A stretch of DNA of 64,000 nucleotides, from positions 4,904-68,903 of the forward strand of contig JAEXLD010000096.1 in NCBI GenBank assembly GCA_023445445.1. Direction: 5' to 3'. The translations under genes were made by a program, and so were the position numbers. Below the pieces are notes generated by a model. The model was not told where the DNA came from. It saw only the letters and a program-made list of their open reading frames with translations, and made no database searches. Positions 1 through 7,233 of this stretch are shown here, piece by piece. Every line of letters starts with the position of its first letter. The stretch's first letter is position 1. This DNA is from Bacillota bacterium. GTDB lineage: Bacteria; Bacillota; Clostridia; Clostridiales; Clostridiaceae.

Positions 1-1
1 A

Positions 2-274
2 TGTGCAAGTATATTATTTAAGGATTCTAAAAAAGCCCCAGAGGCAGCCTCAATGCTAAAACTAACAGCAAGAGAATTGAAAGAATTAGGAATTGTAGAC
101 CTTATTGTTAGTGAGGAAGGTACAGAAACTGAACTTTATGAAAGGATAAAAGAACTAATAAAAAGACTGTTAAAAGAGTATAGGTTAATTGACAGCGGAA
201 TACGAGAAGAACGAATTAATAGGTTTAGAAATATTGGAATTGAAATTGCCTTTAGTGATACAAAGGAAATATAA
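2..274 (+). CDS. accA: Acetyl-CoA carboxylase carboxyltransferase alpha subunit, C-terminal end (partial)
   Basis: The reading frame is open from base 2, so the gene begins before the window. The visible 90 residues begin with CASILFKDSKKAPEAAS and continue with a LTARELKELGIVD stretch, which matches the C-terminal end of AccA, the subunit that transfers the carboxyl group from carboxybiotin to acetyl-CoA to make malonyl-CoA. The accB gene follows after 25 bases and accC overlaps accB, so this is the 3' part of an acc operon. The usual Clostridium order within the fatty-acid operon is accB-fabZ-accC-accD-accA; here accA precedes accB and accC, suggesting a second set tied to the adjacent polyketide genes. 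It could be a fused AccD-AccA protein; the window cannot show this. Confidence 0.85.
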   Translation, partial: CASILFKDSKKAPEAASMLKLTARELKELGIVDLIVSEEGTETELYERIKELIKRLLKEYRLIDSGIREERINRFRNIGIEIAFSDTKEI

Positions 275-299
275 TTAGTAAATGAAAGAGGGATATATA

Positions 300-797
300 A
301 TGAAGGATTTTATTAATAATATTGGAGACTTGGAAAAGATAATTAATAAATGTGAACAATCTAAAATAGAATCATTTTACTATAAAGATACAGAATTTAC
401 ATTACAGTTTTCTAAACAAAATGAATTAAAAGAAACTTTAACTATACAAGAAGAAAAAAATAGTAAAATTAGTTATAAGGAAAATAAATCTATTGATAAT
501 AAGGAAGATGCAATATTTATAGAATTAAAAGAAACACAAAAAGTTATTGAAGATAACATAATAACTATAAAATCACCTTATGTGGGATATATTGAGTTAA
601 GTAAAAAAATTAAGATAAATAGTGGTGAAATAGTGATAGAAAAAGGGGATTCTTTATGTTCAATAGAAGCTATGAAATTATATAATGATATAATTTCCCC
701 AGTGAATGGAAGGATAGTTGAAATATTAGTTGAAAATTCATCATTTGTAGAATTTGAACAACCAATAATGATGATAAGGGAAGATAAATATGAGTAA
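300..797 (+). CDS. accB: Biotin carboxyl carrier protein of acetyl-CoA carboxylase
   Basis: A 165-residue protein whose C-terminal half is a biotinyl domain. The biotinylation motif EAMKL is present, with the modified Lys near residue 126, followed by the ISPVNGRIVEI hairpin typical of the family. The middle is a Lys/Glu-rich linker. Biotin on this Lys is carboxylated by AccC and passes the carboxyl group to AccA/AccD. An in-frame ATG lies upstream at 282 but has no ribosome site; the purine-rich GAGGGA just before 300 favours the ATG at 300. The gene overlaps accC by 8 bases, indicating coupled translation. Confidence 0.9.
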   Translation: MKDFINNIGDLEKIINKCEQSKIESFYYKDTEFTLQFSKQNELKETLTIQEEKNSKISYKENKSIDNKEDAIFIELKETQKVIEDNIITIKSPYVGYIELSKKIKINSGEIVIEKGDSLCSIEAMKLYNDIISPVNGRIVEILVENSSFVEFEQPIMMIREDKYE

Positions 798-2136
798 AAA
801 ATATAATAGAATATTAGTTTCTAATAGAGGAGATAGTGCTGTTCGAGTTATAAGAGCTTGTAAGGAACTTGGTATTGAGACTGTAACCATTTATTCAAAG
901 GCTGACATTGGATCATTACATACAAGATTAGCTGATTATGCAGTGTGTATTGGTGACTCTAAGAGTTCAAATTCATATTTAAATTCCTATAATATCATGG
1001 CTATTGCGAAGGAATACAATGTAGATGCCATACATCCTGGAATAGGATTTCTAGCTGAAAGTTCGGATTTTTGTGAATTATGTGAAGCCTGCAATGTGGA
1101 TTTTATAGGGCCTAAAAGTAGCGTAATTAATAAAATGGCAAATAAAATTGAAGCAAAAAAATTTGCTGAAAAATGCAATGTTCCAATAGTTATTAGTAAA
1201 AGTTTTGAATATTTTTCAGATGAATGTATAGAATTTGCTGGTAGAATTGGATATCCAGTTATAATTAAGGCTGCATATGGTGGAGGGGGAAAGGGGATAA
1301 GAGTAGTTAATAAACATTCTGAATTAAAATCCTCGTTAGAATCTTGTTTTAAGGAAGCAAAAGCATATTTTGGAGAAAGTAATGTATTAATAGAAAAATA
1401 TATAAAGAATGCAAAACACATTGAGGTACAAATTATCGCTGATAAATATGGAAATGTGATATATTTAGGAGATAGGGAATGTTCAATTCAAAGACATAAT
1501 CAGAAATTAATTGAGGAAGCTAGATGTTCTACTATTTCGGATACCTTAAGATCTAAATTATATGAAGGTGCAATTAATATTTGTAAAAGTATTCAATATG
1601 AGGGTCTTGGTACAGTGGAATATTTAGTGGATGAAGATGATAGAATATATTTTATTGAAATGAATACTAGACTACAAGTAGAACATACAATTACAGAATT
1701 AATAACTGGTATTGACTTAGTAAAAGAGCAAATTAGGATTGCTCAAGGAGAGGCATTATCATATTTGCAAGAAAATATACAATTTAACGGATACGCAATT
1801 GAAACGAGAATTTTAGCTGAGTATTATAATGGGAACTTAATACCAGATTATGGAGAAATAACACATTTTTTTATACCAGGTGGATTAGGTGTTCGTGTTG
1901 ATGTAGCTTACGAGAGTGGGAATGTAGTATCATTATTTTATGATTCATTACTCTGTAAGATATGTTGTCATGGAAAGAGTAAAGATGAAGCTCTAATAAA
2001 AATGATTAGATGTTTAGATGAGTTAGAAATAAGAGGGGTTAGAACCAATAAGGAATTTTTAATGAAAATATTAAAAGATAAGAGGTTTAAAGAGGGAGAC
2101 TATAATACTAATTTTTTAGATGAAATTAATTTTTAA
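790..2136 (+). CDS. accC: Biotin carboxylase subunit of acetyl-CoA carboxylase
   Basis: A full-length 448-residue biotin carboxylase, the normal size for AccC. The N-terminal domain starts with RILVSNRGDSAVRVIRA. The ATP-grasp domain carries the glycine-rich loop AAYGGGGKGIRVV near residues 155-170, the metal and bicarbonate region HIEVQIIADKYGNVIYLGDRE in part, and MNTRLQVEHT with the catalytic Glu/Arg. It carboxylates the biotin on AccB using ATP and bicarbonate. It overlaps accB and is followed by a strong hairpin, so it closes the acc operon. Its likely role here is a malonyl-CoA supply for the neighbouring polyketide synthases; a housekeeping role in fatty acid synthesis cannot be excluded. 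Confidence 0.93.
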   Translation: MSKKYNRILVSNRGDSAVRVIRACKELGIETVTIYSKADIGSLHTRLADYAVCIGDSKSSNSYLNSYNIMAIAKEYNVDAIHPGIGFLAESSDFCELCEACNVDFIGPKSSVINKMANKIEAKKFAEKCNVPIVISKSFEYFSDECIEFAGRIGYPVIIKAAYGGGGKGIRVVNKHSELKSSLESCFKEAKAYFGESNVLIEKYIKNAKHIEVQIIADKYGNVIYLGDRECSIQRHNQKLIEEARCSTISDTLRSKLYEGAINICKSIQYEGLGTVEYLVDEDDRIYFIEMNTRLQVEHTITELITGIDLVKEQIRIAQGEALSYLQENIQFNGYAIETRILAEYYNGNLIPDYGEITHFFIPGGLGVRVDVAYESGNVVSLFYDSLLCKICCHGKSKDEALIKMIRCLDELEIRGVRTNKEFLMKILKDKRFKEGDYNTNFLDEINF

Positions 2137-2169
2137 ATAAAATAGACTTTGAAATAGAGTATGTATATA

Positions 2170-2216
2170 AAGGTATCTAATAGAATCATAATAATTTCTA
2201 TTTGATACCTTTTACT
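2170..2216 (+). terminator. Terminator of the acc operon
   Basis: Inverted repeat with 16-base arms at 2170-2185 and 2196-2211 (one mismatch), a 10-base loop and a short T-rich tail, 33 bases after the accC stop. Confidence 0.75.
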
Positions 2217-2257
2217 TATATAATTGATATAGCAATAACTGAGCAGCTTATTATAAC

Positions 2258-2293
2258 CTAAAAAAGAACTATGATATTATTACCATAGTTCTT
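2258..2293 (-). terminator. Terminator of the reverse-strand flavodoxin gene
   Basis: Arms AAGAACTATG (2264-2273) and CATAGTTCTT (2284-2293). Read on the minus strand the stem is followed by a run of Ts, so it terminates transcription leaving the flavodoxin gene that ends at 2338. Confidence 0.65.
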
Positions 2294-2337
2294 AAATATA
2301 GCTAGAATAACTGTTTTTATAATGTAGGTAGAATAAG

Positions 2338-2865
2338 TTATTTATTCAAGAATTCAATAATTGGATTAATATTTTCCTTTTTAGTCCAGTCTTGATAAGT
2401 ACCAACTGATTGCACTAATGCTGATTGCCAAGGTTCATAATTAATAGGATCTTTTTTAGAAAGAACTTTTTTTAGCATTTTACACAAAGTTTTATCCTTA
2501 AGAGACATTTTATTTTCGTTCCAAGTGCCCCTCAAATAGTAAAATGGAATATTAGGTAAAGTGTTTTTTAAAATACGGTTTTTAATGTCAAATAAAGTAG
2601 ATTCTGTATTAGGTGATGCCCCAACAGCAAATAATACGATAGTTTTGTGTTTTAAGAGTTGGTAATTCTTTGATAAAAAAGAAAGAGCAGCAAGTCCAGT
2701 TTCATAGATACCGCTACCAACAATAACTGTATCATATTTTTCAATTTTTGATATAATCACCTTTTTTATTTCTATGAAATCACAAGATAATTCTTCACTT
2801 AACCACTGAGCATATTTTTGTGTAGCTCCATATTTGGATTGATACACTACTAATATTTTAGACAA
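2338..2865 (-). CDS. Flavodoxin-domain protein (HemG/protoporphyrinogen-oxidase-like family)
   Basis: A 175-residue protein opening with KILVVYQSKYGATQKYAQWL, the FMN phosphate-binding loop of flavodoxins. It also has TVIVGSGIYETG and a conserved NIPFYYLRGTW segment seen in the flavodoxin domain family that contains menaquinone-dependent protoporphyrinogen oxidase. Clostridia use this family broadly, so a role in heme synthesis should not be assumed. The start is TTG behind a GAGGAGG site. The gene runs against the biosynthetic operon, tail to tail with accC and next to the phosphopantetheinyl transferase. A link to the cluster, for example electron supply, is possible but nothing visible proves it. 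Confidence 0.8.
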   Translation of the reverse strand: MSKILVVYQSKYGATQKYAQWLSEELSCDFIEIKKVIISKIEKYDTVIVGSGIYETGLAALSFLSKNYQLLKHKTIVLFAVGASPNTESTLFDIKNRILKNTLPNIPFYYLRGTWNENKMSLKDKTLCKMLKKVLSKKDPINYEPWQSALVQSVGTYQDWTKKENINPIIEFLNK

Positions 2866-2939
2866 TAATTATTCCTCCTCTATAGATAAATCCATTATTA
2901 TAATATTAAATAAATAAATAATTAAGTACTATAACTGAA

Positions 2940-3635
2940 TTATTTATTTATGAAATGATTAGTAACATAAAAGTAATTAACATATTCCATAATATTTTCC
3001 GAATTATCATCTAAGGAACAGATACTTAATTTATAATTAGTATCAATAGTTATACTTTTTAAGGAGAAATTTCCATGAAAGTGATTTGAATCTACCCTTA
3101 TATCATTTAAATTATCAAGTATAATTGAAAAAGAATTTAAGGGGATTGATAATCCTTTACCAACACATTTAACAAAACTTTCTTTTGCTGTCCAAAGAGT
3201 ATAAAAATTATCTAGCTTATTGCTAACAGTCTTTGCTTTGAAAATATAATTATATTCTTCTGATGTGAAAAAATGTTTTGAAATACTATCAATATCAATG
3301 ATTTTAATTAATTCTATATCCACACCTATTGGAAAATTACTTAAGCAACATACAATATATTCTCCAGAATGAGATAGATTAAAATACAAATTAGGTAAAT
3401 TATATATAAATGGTTTACCGTAATCATTTTTACTCAAAGTAATATCTTCATTTTTAATACCATATTTGCAAATCAAAATACTTCTAATTAATAAATCTCC
3501 TAATAAACATCTAATCTTGTCATCTTTAAATAAAAATTTTTTAATGGATTCTTTTTTATAGTCCGAAATAAAATTAGTTAAAGTATCAATTGTTTCATCA
3601 GATAAATCAATTATTTTTAAAATATATGTTTTCAT
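2940..3635 (-). CDS. 4'-phosphopantetheinyl transferase (Sfp family)
   Basis: A 231-residue protein of the Sfp/Gsp type, which moves phosphopantetheine from CoA to the conserved Ser of carrier domains. Visible signatures are the GVDIELI magnesium-binding motif, FFTSEEY, and LWTAKESFVKCVGKGL with the catalytic Glu and Lys. The N-terminal half carries the NDYGKPFI segment and FNLSHSGEYIVC, both normal for the family. It is transcribed divergently from the hydroxymalonyl-ACP genes across a 250-base gap. It is the obvious activator of the two discrete or terminal ACPs and the PKS/NRPS carrier domains that follow. Confidence 0.93.
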   Translation of the reverse strand: MKTYILKIIDLSDETIDTLTNFISDYKKESIKKFLFKDDKIRCLLGDLLIRSILICKYGIKNEDITLSKNDYGKPFIYNLPNLYFNLSHSGEYIVCCLSNFPIGVDIELIKIIDIDSISKHFFTSEEYNYIFKAKTVSNKLDNFYTLWTAKESFVKCVGKGLSIPLNSFSIILDNLNDIRVDSNHFHGNFSLKSITIDTNYKLSICSLDDNSENIMEYVNYFYVTNHFINK

Positions 3636-3889
3636 TATTATATATTAAAATCCTCTCTAAAAAATATATCAATACAATATTACCATATTTTACAAATAAA
3701 ATAAGATAGTAATCCTAAAAATATATAATTTCATATTTTGAAAGTAGAAATTAACACTTAAATATTATTACCTTGACTAAAGAGAGGGAGTATGAGAAAA
3801 TATAAATGTAAAAAAATGGAAATATTATAATAGTTTATTAAATACACTTCAATATTAAATATAATAATATATTATTCGTGGAGGATTAT

Positions 3890-4738
3890 ATGAAAAAGAT
3901 AGGAGTATTAGGTGCAGGTGTTATGGGGGTTGGAGTAGCTCAAGCATTTGCAGAGCATGGCTTTAAGGTAATATTAGTTGATATTACAGAACAAATACTA
4001 AGAGAAGCTAAAGAAAAAATTGAAGAAAATGTAAGGCTTAATAATTTACTATTTAGAGAAAGAAAAAAAATTGACTTAGCTTTACTTATGGAAAATATTA
4101 ACTTTACAACTGATTATGAAGAATTAAAATATGTTGACTTTGTTGTAGAGAATGTACCTGAAAAATGGGAAATAAAGAAAGGGGTATATGAAAAACTAGA
4201 TAAGATATGCAAAGAAAATTGTATATTTATGGTTAATACCTCCTGTATATCCATAACAAAAATTTCAGATTTAACTAGGAGGCCTGACAAGGTTGTAGGA
4301 ACACATTTCATGAACCCTGTGCCTATTAATAATACAGTAGAGACAATAAAGGGTTATCATACCTCAGAAAAAACTTTGGAAATACTAGAAGGATTATTAG
4401 GTGAAATTAATAAAGAATCTATAGTTGTAAATGATTATCCAGGCTTTGTATCTAATAGAGTTTCACATATTTTTATGAATGAAGCGGCTTATTTAGTTCT
4501 AGAGAATGTTGCTACTCCAGATCAAGTTGATGAAATATTTAGGAAGTGTTTTGGGCATAAAATGGGACCACTAGAAACAGCAGATTTAATTGGATTGGAT
4601 ACAGTAATGGATTCTCTAGATGTATTATATGATAGTTATAAGGATTCTAAGTTTAGCTGTTGCCCTTTAATTAGAAAATTAGTCTATGCAGGTAGATGCG
4701 GAAGGAAAAGTGGAGAAGGTTTTTATAAATATAATTAA
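3890..4738 (+). CDS. 3-hydroxyacyl-CoA dehydrogenase-like enzyme of hydroxymalonyl-ACP formation (FkbK-like)
   Basis: A 282-residue enzyme with an N-terminal Rossmann fold (IGVLGAGVMGVGVAQAFAEHG) and the C-terminal helical domain of 3-hydroxyacyl-CoA dehydrogenases (GFVSNRVSHIFMNEA, GPLETADLIGLD). An HFMNPVP motif holds the catalytic His. Alone it would resemble a butyryl-CoA pathway dehydrogenase, but the next three genes encode an FkbJ-like ACP, an acyl-CoA dehydrogenase and an FkbH-like protein. In FK520, ansamitocin and zwittermicin pathways this set oxidises glyceryl-ACP to hydroxymalonyl-ACP. I infer that this enzyme oxidises the terminal alcohol of glyceryl-ACP. The start at 3890 is chosen over an in-frame GTG at 3878 because GGAGG lies at 3880-3884. 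Confidence 0.85.
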   Translation: MKKIGVLGAGVMGVGVAQAFAEHGFKVILVDITEQILREAKEKIEENVRLNNLLFRERKKIDLALLMENINFTTDYEELKYVDFVVENVPEKWEIKKGVYEKLDKICKENCIFMVNTSCISITKISDLTRRPDKVVGTHFMNPVPINNTVETIKGYHTSEKTLEILEGLLGEINKESIVVNDYPGFVSNRVSHIFMNEAAYLVLENVATPDQVDEIFRKCFGHKMGPLETADLIGLDTVMDSLDVLYDSYKDSKFSCCPLIRKLVYAGRCGRKSGEGFYKYN

Positions 4739-4764
4739 TAATATATTAAAAAGGAGCTGATGTT

Positions 4765-5010
4765 ATGGATGATATTAAAGGTACTGTTAAAGTATTCTTA
4801 TCTAAGTATTTTAAAGGTTACGATTTAAAGGATAATGAAGATATTTTTGGGTTAGGTTTTGTAAATTCATTATTTGCAATGCAGTTAGTAATGTTTATTG
4901 AGAAGGAATTTAAAGTAAATATCAACAATGACGATTTAGATTTGAAAAATTTTAATTCCATTGATGCAATCGTAAATTTTATTGAAGGAAAGAATAGGGT
5001 AGCTATCTAA
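4765..5010 (+). CDS. Discrete acyl carrier protein for the hydroxymalonyl extender unit (FkbJ-like)
   Basis: An 81-residue acyl carrier protein. The segment GFVNSLFAMQLV holds the phosphopantetheine Ser (Ser35); this FVNSL form instead of the common DSL is typical of the extender-unit ACPs that carry glyceryl, hydroxymalonyl or methoxymalonyl groups. The rest (FIEKEFKVNINNDDLDLKNFNSI in part) fits the same group. It lies 26 bases after the dehydrogenase and 27 bases before the acyl-CoA dehydrogenase, on the same strand. It is expected to be loaded with glycerate by the FkbH-like protein and to present the oxidised unit to an acyltransferase. Confidence 0.88.
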   Translation: MDDIKGTVKVFLSKYFKGYDLKDNEDIFGLGFVNSLFAMQLVMFIEKEFKVNINNDDLDLKNFNSIDAIVNFIEGKNRVAI

Positions 5011-5037
5011 TAGCAAGCATAAATAGGAGGTGATTTA

Positions 5038-6159
5038 TTGGATAATCATAATAAGTTTAGAGAAGAATTCTCGCAATTTTGTAAAAAAAATATAGCTCCA
5101 TTTGCAAAAAGCAATGATGAGGATGAAAAATTGGATGAATCAATAATTAGAAGTATGGCTTATGCCGGTTATCTTGGATCTATGATTTCTAGTGATTATG
5201 GAGGAAAGGGATACTCTTCTGAAACTATAGGTATCTTAAATGAAGAAATTGGGCGAGTTTGTTCTTCTACTAGAAGTTTATTAACAGTACATGGTATGGT
5301 AGCAATAGCAATTAGTAAATGGGGAACAGAAGCACAAAAGGAATATTGGTTACCAAAGTTAGCAGAAGGTAAAAAAATAGGTGCTTTTGCATTAACAGAA
5401 GCAGAAGCAGGCAGTGATGCAGGTTCATTAAAAAGTACTGCAGTTGAAGAAAATAATTTTTATATACTAAATGGTAAGAAAAAGTGGATAACTATGGGGC
5501 AAATTGCTGATATATTTCTTGTATTTGCAAAAATAAATGAAAGTGTTACAGCTTTCTTAGTACCTAGAAATACAGAAGGTTTAACAGTTACACCTATGAA
5601 AGGCATAATAGGAGTTCGAGGTTCAATGCTAGCTGAAATTGAATTTCATAATTGTACAATACCTAAAGATAATATTATTGGTAAGCAAGGCTTTGGATTA
5701 AATCACGTAGGATTATTTTCCCTAGATTATGGTAGATATACAATTGCTTGTGGATGTGTAGGACTAGCACAAGCATGCTTGGATGAATGTTTAGGTTATG
5801 TTAAGAGTAGAGTTCAATTTAAGGTGAAAATAAGCAGTCATCAGTTGGTTCAGAAGATGATTACTGAGATGGTTGTAGGTATAAAGTCAGCTAGATTACT
5901 TTGTTACAATGCAGGAAAACTAAGAGATAATGGTGATCCCGATTCAATAATAGAAACTTGGTGCGCAAAATATAACGCTTCTAAAATGGTAAATGATGTC
6001 TCAAGCAAAGCTGTACAATTATTTGGAGCAAAGGGATTATCTAAAGATTATAATATCGAAAGGTATTTTAGAGATGCTAGAGTTAATGAAATTATTGAAG
6101 GGACTAGTGAAATACATGAAAGTTTAATTGCAAGGAACCTGATTAGAGAATGGGTATAA
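5038..6159 (+). CDS. Acyl-CoA/acyl-ACP dehydrogenase of hydroxymalonyl-ACP formation (FkbI-like)
   Basis: A 373-residue flavin-dependent acyl-CoA dehydrogenase. The FAD and substrate motifs are clear: FALTEAEAGSDAGSL near residues 119-133, WITMGQIADIFLVFAK, the FGAKGLSKDYNIERYFRDAR segment and the catalytic-Glu region EIIEGTSEIHE. The start is TTG with an AGGAGGTGA site 7 bases upstream. In the FK520 and zwittermicin pathways the equivalent enzyme oxidises a glyceryl-ACP intermediate towards hydroxymalonyl-ACP. Its position between the FkbJ-like ACP and the FkbH-like protein supports that role here rather than fatty acid oxidation. Confidence 0.87.
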   Translation: MDNHNKFREEFSQFCKKNIAPFAKSNDEDEKLDESIIRSMAYAGYLGSMISSDYGGKGYSSETIGILNEEIGRVCSSTRSLLTVHGMVAIAISKWGTEAQKEYWLPKLAEGKKIGAFALTEAEAGSDAGSLKSTAVEENNFYILNGKKKWITMGQIADIFLVFAKINESVTAFLVPRNTEGLTVTPMKGIIGVRGSMLAEIEFHNCTIPKDNIIGKQGFGLNHVGLFSLDYGRYTIACGCVGLAQACLDECLGYVKSRVQFKVKISSHQLVQKMITEMVVGIKSARLLCYNAGKLRDNGDPDSIIETWCAKYNASKMVNDVSSKAVQLFGAKGLSKDYNIERYFRDARVNEIIEGTSEIHESLIARNLIREWV

Positions 6160-6174
6160 TATGGAGGTAACTCT

Positions 6175-7218
6175 ATGAGTATAGGGGTTAAAGAAAAAAC
6201 TAAAAAGATAAAATGTGTTGTATGGGACTTAGATAATACATTATGGGATGGTATATTGAGTGAAGATACACAAATTTATATGAAAGAAAATGTTTTATCA
6301 ATAATTGAAGAATTAGACTCTAGAGGGATTCTACAATCAATTTCCAGTAAAAATGACCGAGACATAGCAATTAATAAGTTAAAGGAGTTTGGTATAGAAG
6401 AGTACTTTATTTATCCTCAAATTAACTGGGGACCTAAATCTGACTCAATAAATAAGATAGCTGAATCAATAAATATAGGACTAGATTCAATTGCATTTAT
6501 TGATGATCAAACATTTGAATTAGAAGAGGTTAAATTTTCATATCCAGAAGTGAGTTGTATAGATGCTTCTAAAATTTATTCTATTTTAGAAATGGATGAA
6601 ATGAAACCACTATTTATAACAGAAGATTCTAAAAAACGTAGAATTTTATATATGAATGATATTGAAAGAAATAAATTTGAGGAAAATTTTAATGGTACAA
6701 AAGAAGAATTTTTAGCCTCTCTTAACATGAAATTAAAAATAAGCAAAGCTAGAGAAGAAGATTTAAAAAGAGTGGAGGAACTTACAGTTAGAACTAATCA
6801 GTTAAATACTACTGGATACACTTATTCAATTGAAGAGTTAGAGAAGTTTATTTTTTCAAGTAAGTATAATTTGTTAGTGGTAGGGCTTGATGATAAGTTT
6901 GGCACCTATGGGAAGATAGGATTAGTACTGTTAGAAATAGAAGAGGATTGTTGGACTATAAATTTATTTATAATGTCATGTAGAGTTATATCAAGAGGAG
7001 TAGGCAATATAGTTCTTAAATATATATTAAATTTAGCAAAAGATAATAATGTAAAGTTAAAAGCTAAATTTGTACCTACCAGTAGAAATAAAATGATGTA
7101 CATTACTTATAAATTTGCTGGATTCATTGAGATAGAGAAAAAAAATGATTTTATAATACTTGAGAATGAGCTATTAGAAAACTATAAATATCCATATTAT
7201 GTAGAGATAGAAGATTAA
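6175..7218 (+). CDS. HAD-family glyceryl-ACP synthase (FkbH-like)
   Basis: A 347-residue two-domain protein. The N-terminal HAD domain has VVWDLDNTLWDG, with the DxDxT motif (Asp18, Asp20), and FIDDQTFELEEV as the last HAD motif. The C-terminal part, roughly residues 170-340, is the GNAT-like region of the FkbH family with LTVRTNQLNTTGYTYS. Family members take 1,3-bisphosphoglycerate, remove a phosphate and place the glyceryl group on a partner ACP. The partner is the FkbJ-like ACP two genes upstream. No FkbG-type O-methyltransferase is present anywhere in the window, so the expected unit is hydroxymalonyl, not methoxymalonyl. The PKS gene follows after 15 bases. Confidence 0.9.
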   Translation: MSIGVKEKTKKIKCVVWDLDNTLWDGILSEDTQIYMKENVLSIIEELDSRGILQSISSKNDRDIAINKLKEFGIEEYFIYPQINWGPKSDSINKIAESINIGLDSIAFIDDQTFELEEVKFSYPEVSCIDASKIYSILEMDEMKPLFITEDSKKRRILYMNDIERNKFEENFNGTKEEFLASLNMKLKISKAREEDLKRVEELTVRTNQLNTTGYTYSIEELEKFIFSSKYNLLVVGLDDKFGTYGKIGLVLLEIEEDCWTINLFIMSCRVISRGVGNIVLKYILNLAKDNNVKLKAKFVPTSRNKMMYITYKFAGFIEIEKKNDFIILENELLENYKYPYYVEIED

Positions 7219-7233
7219 AGAAGGTGGGATAAT

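Noticed and set aside
987..1421. 144-codon open frame on the minus strand
   Set aside because: It lies wholly inside accC, has the composition of an antisense shadow and no ribosome site.
3773..3831. Promoter for the hydroxymalonyl genes (TTGACT and TATAAT)
   Set aside because: The two boxes are 47 bases apart and neither has a convincing partner at 16-18 bases, so I do not call it.
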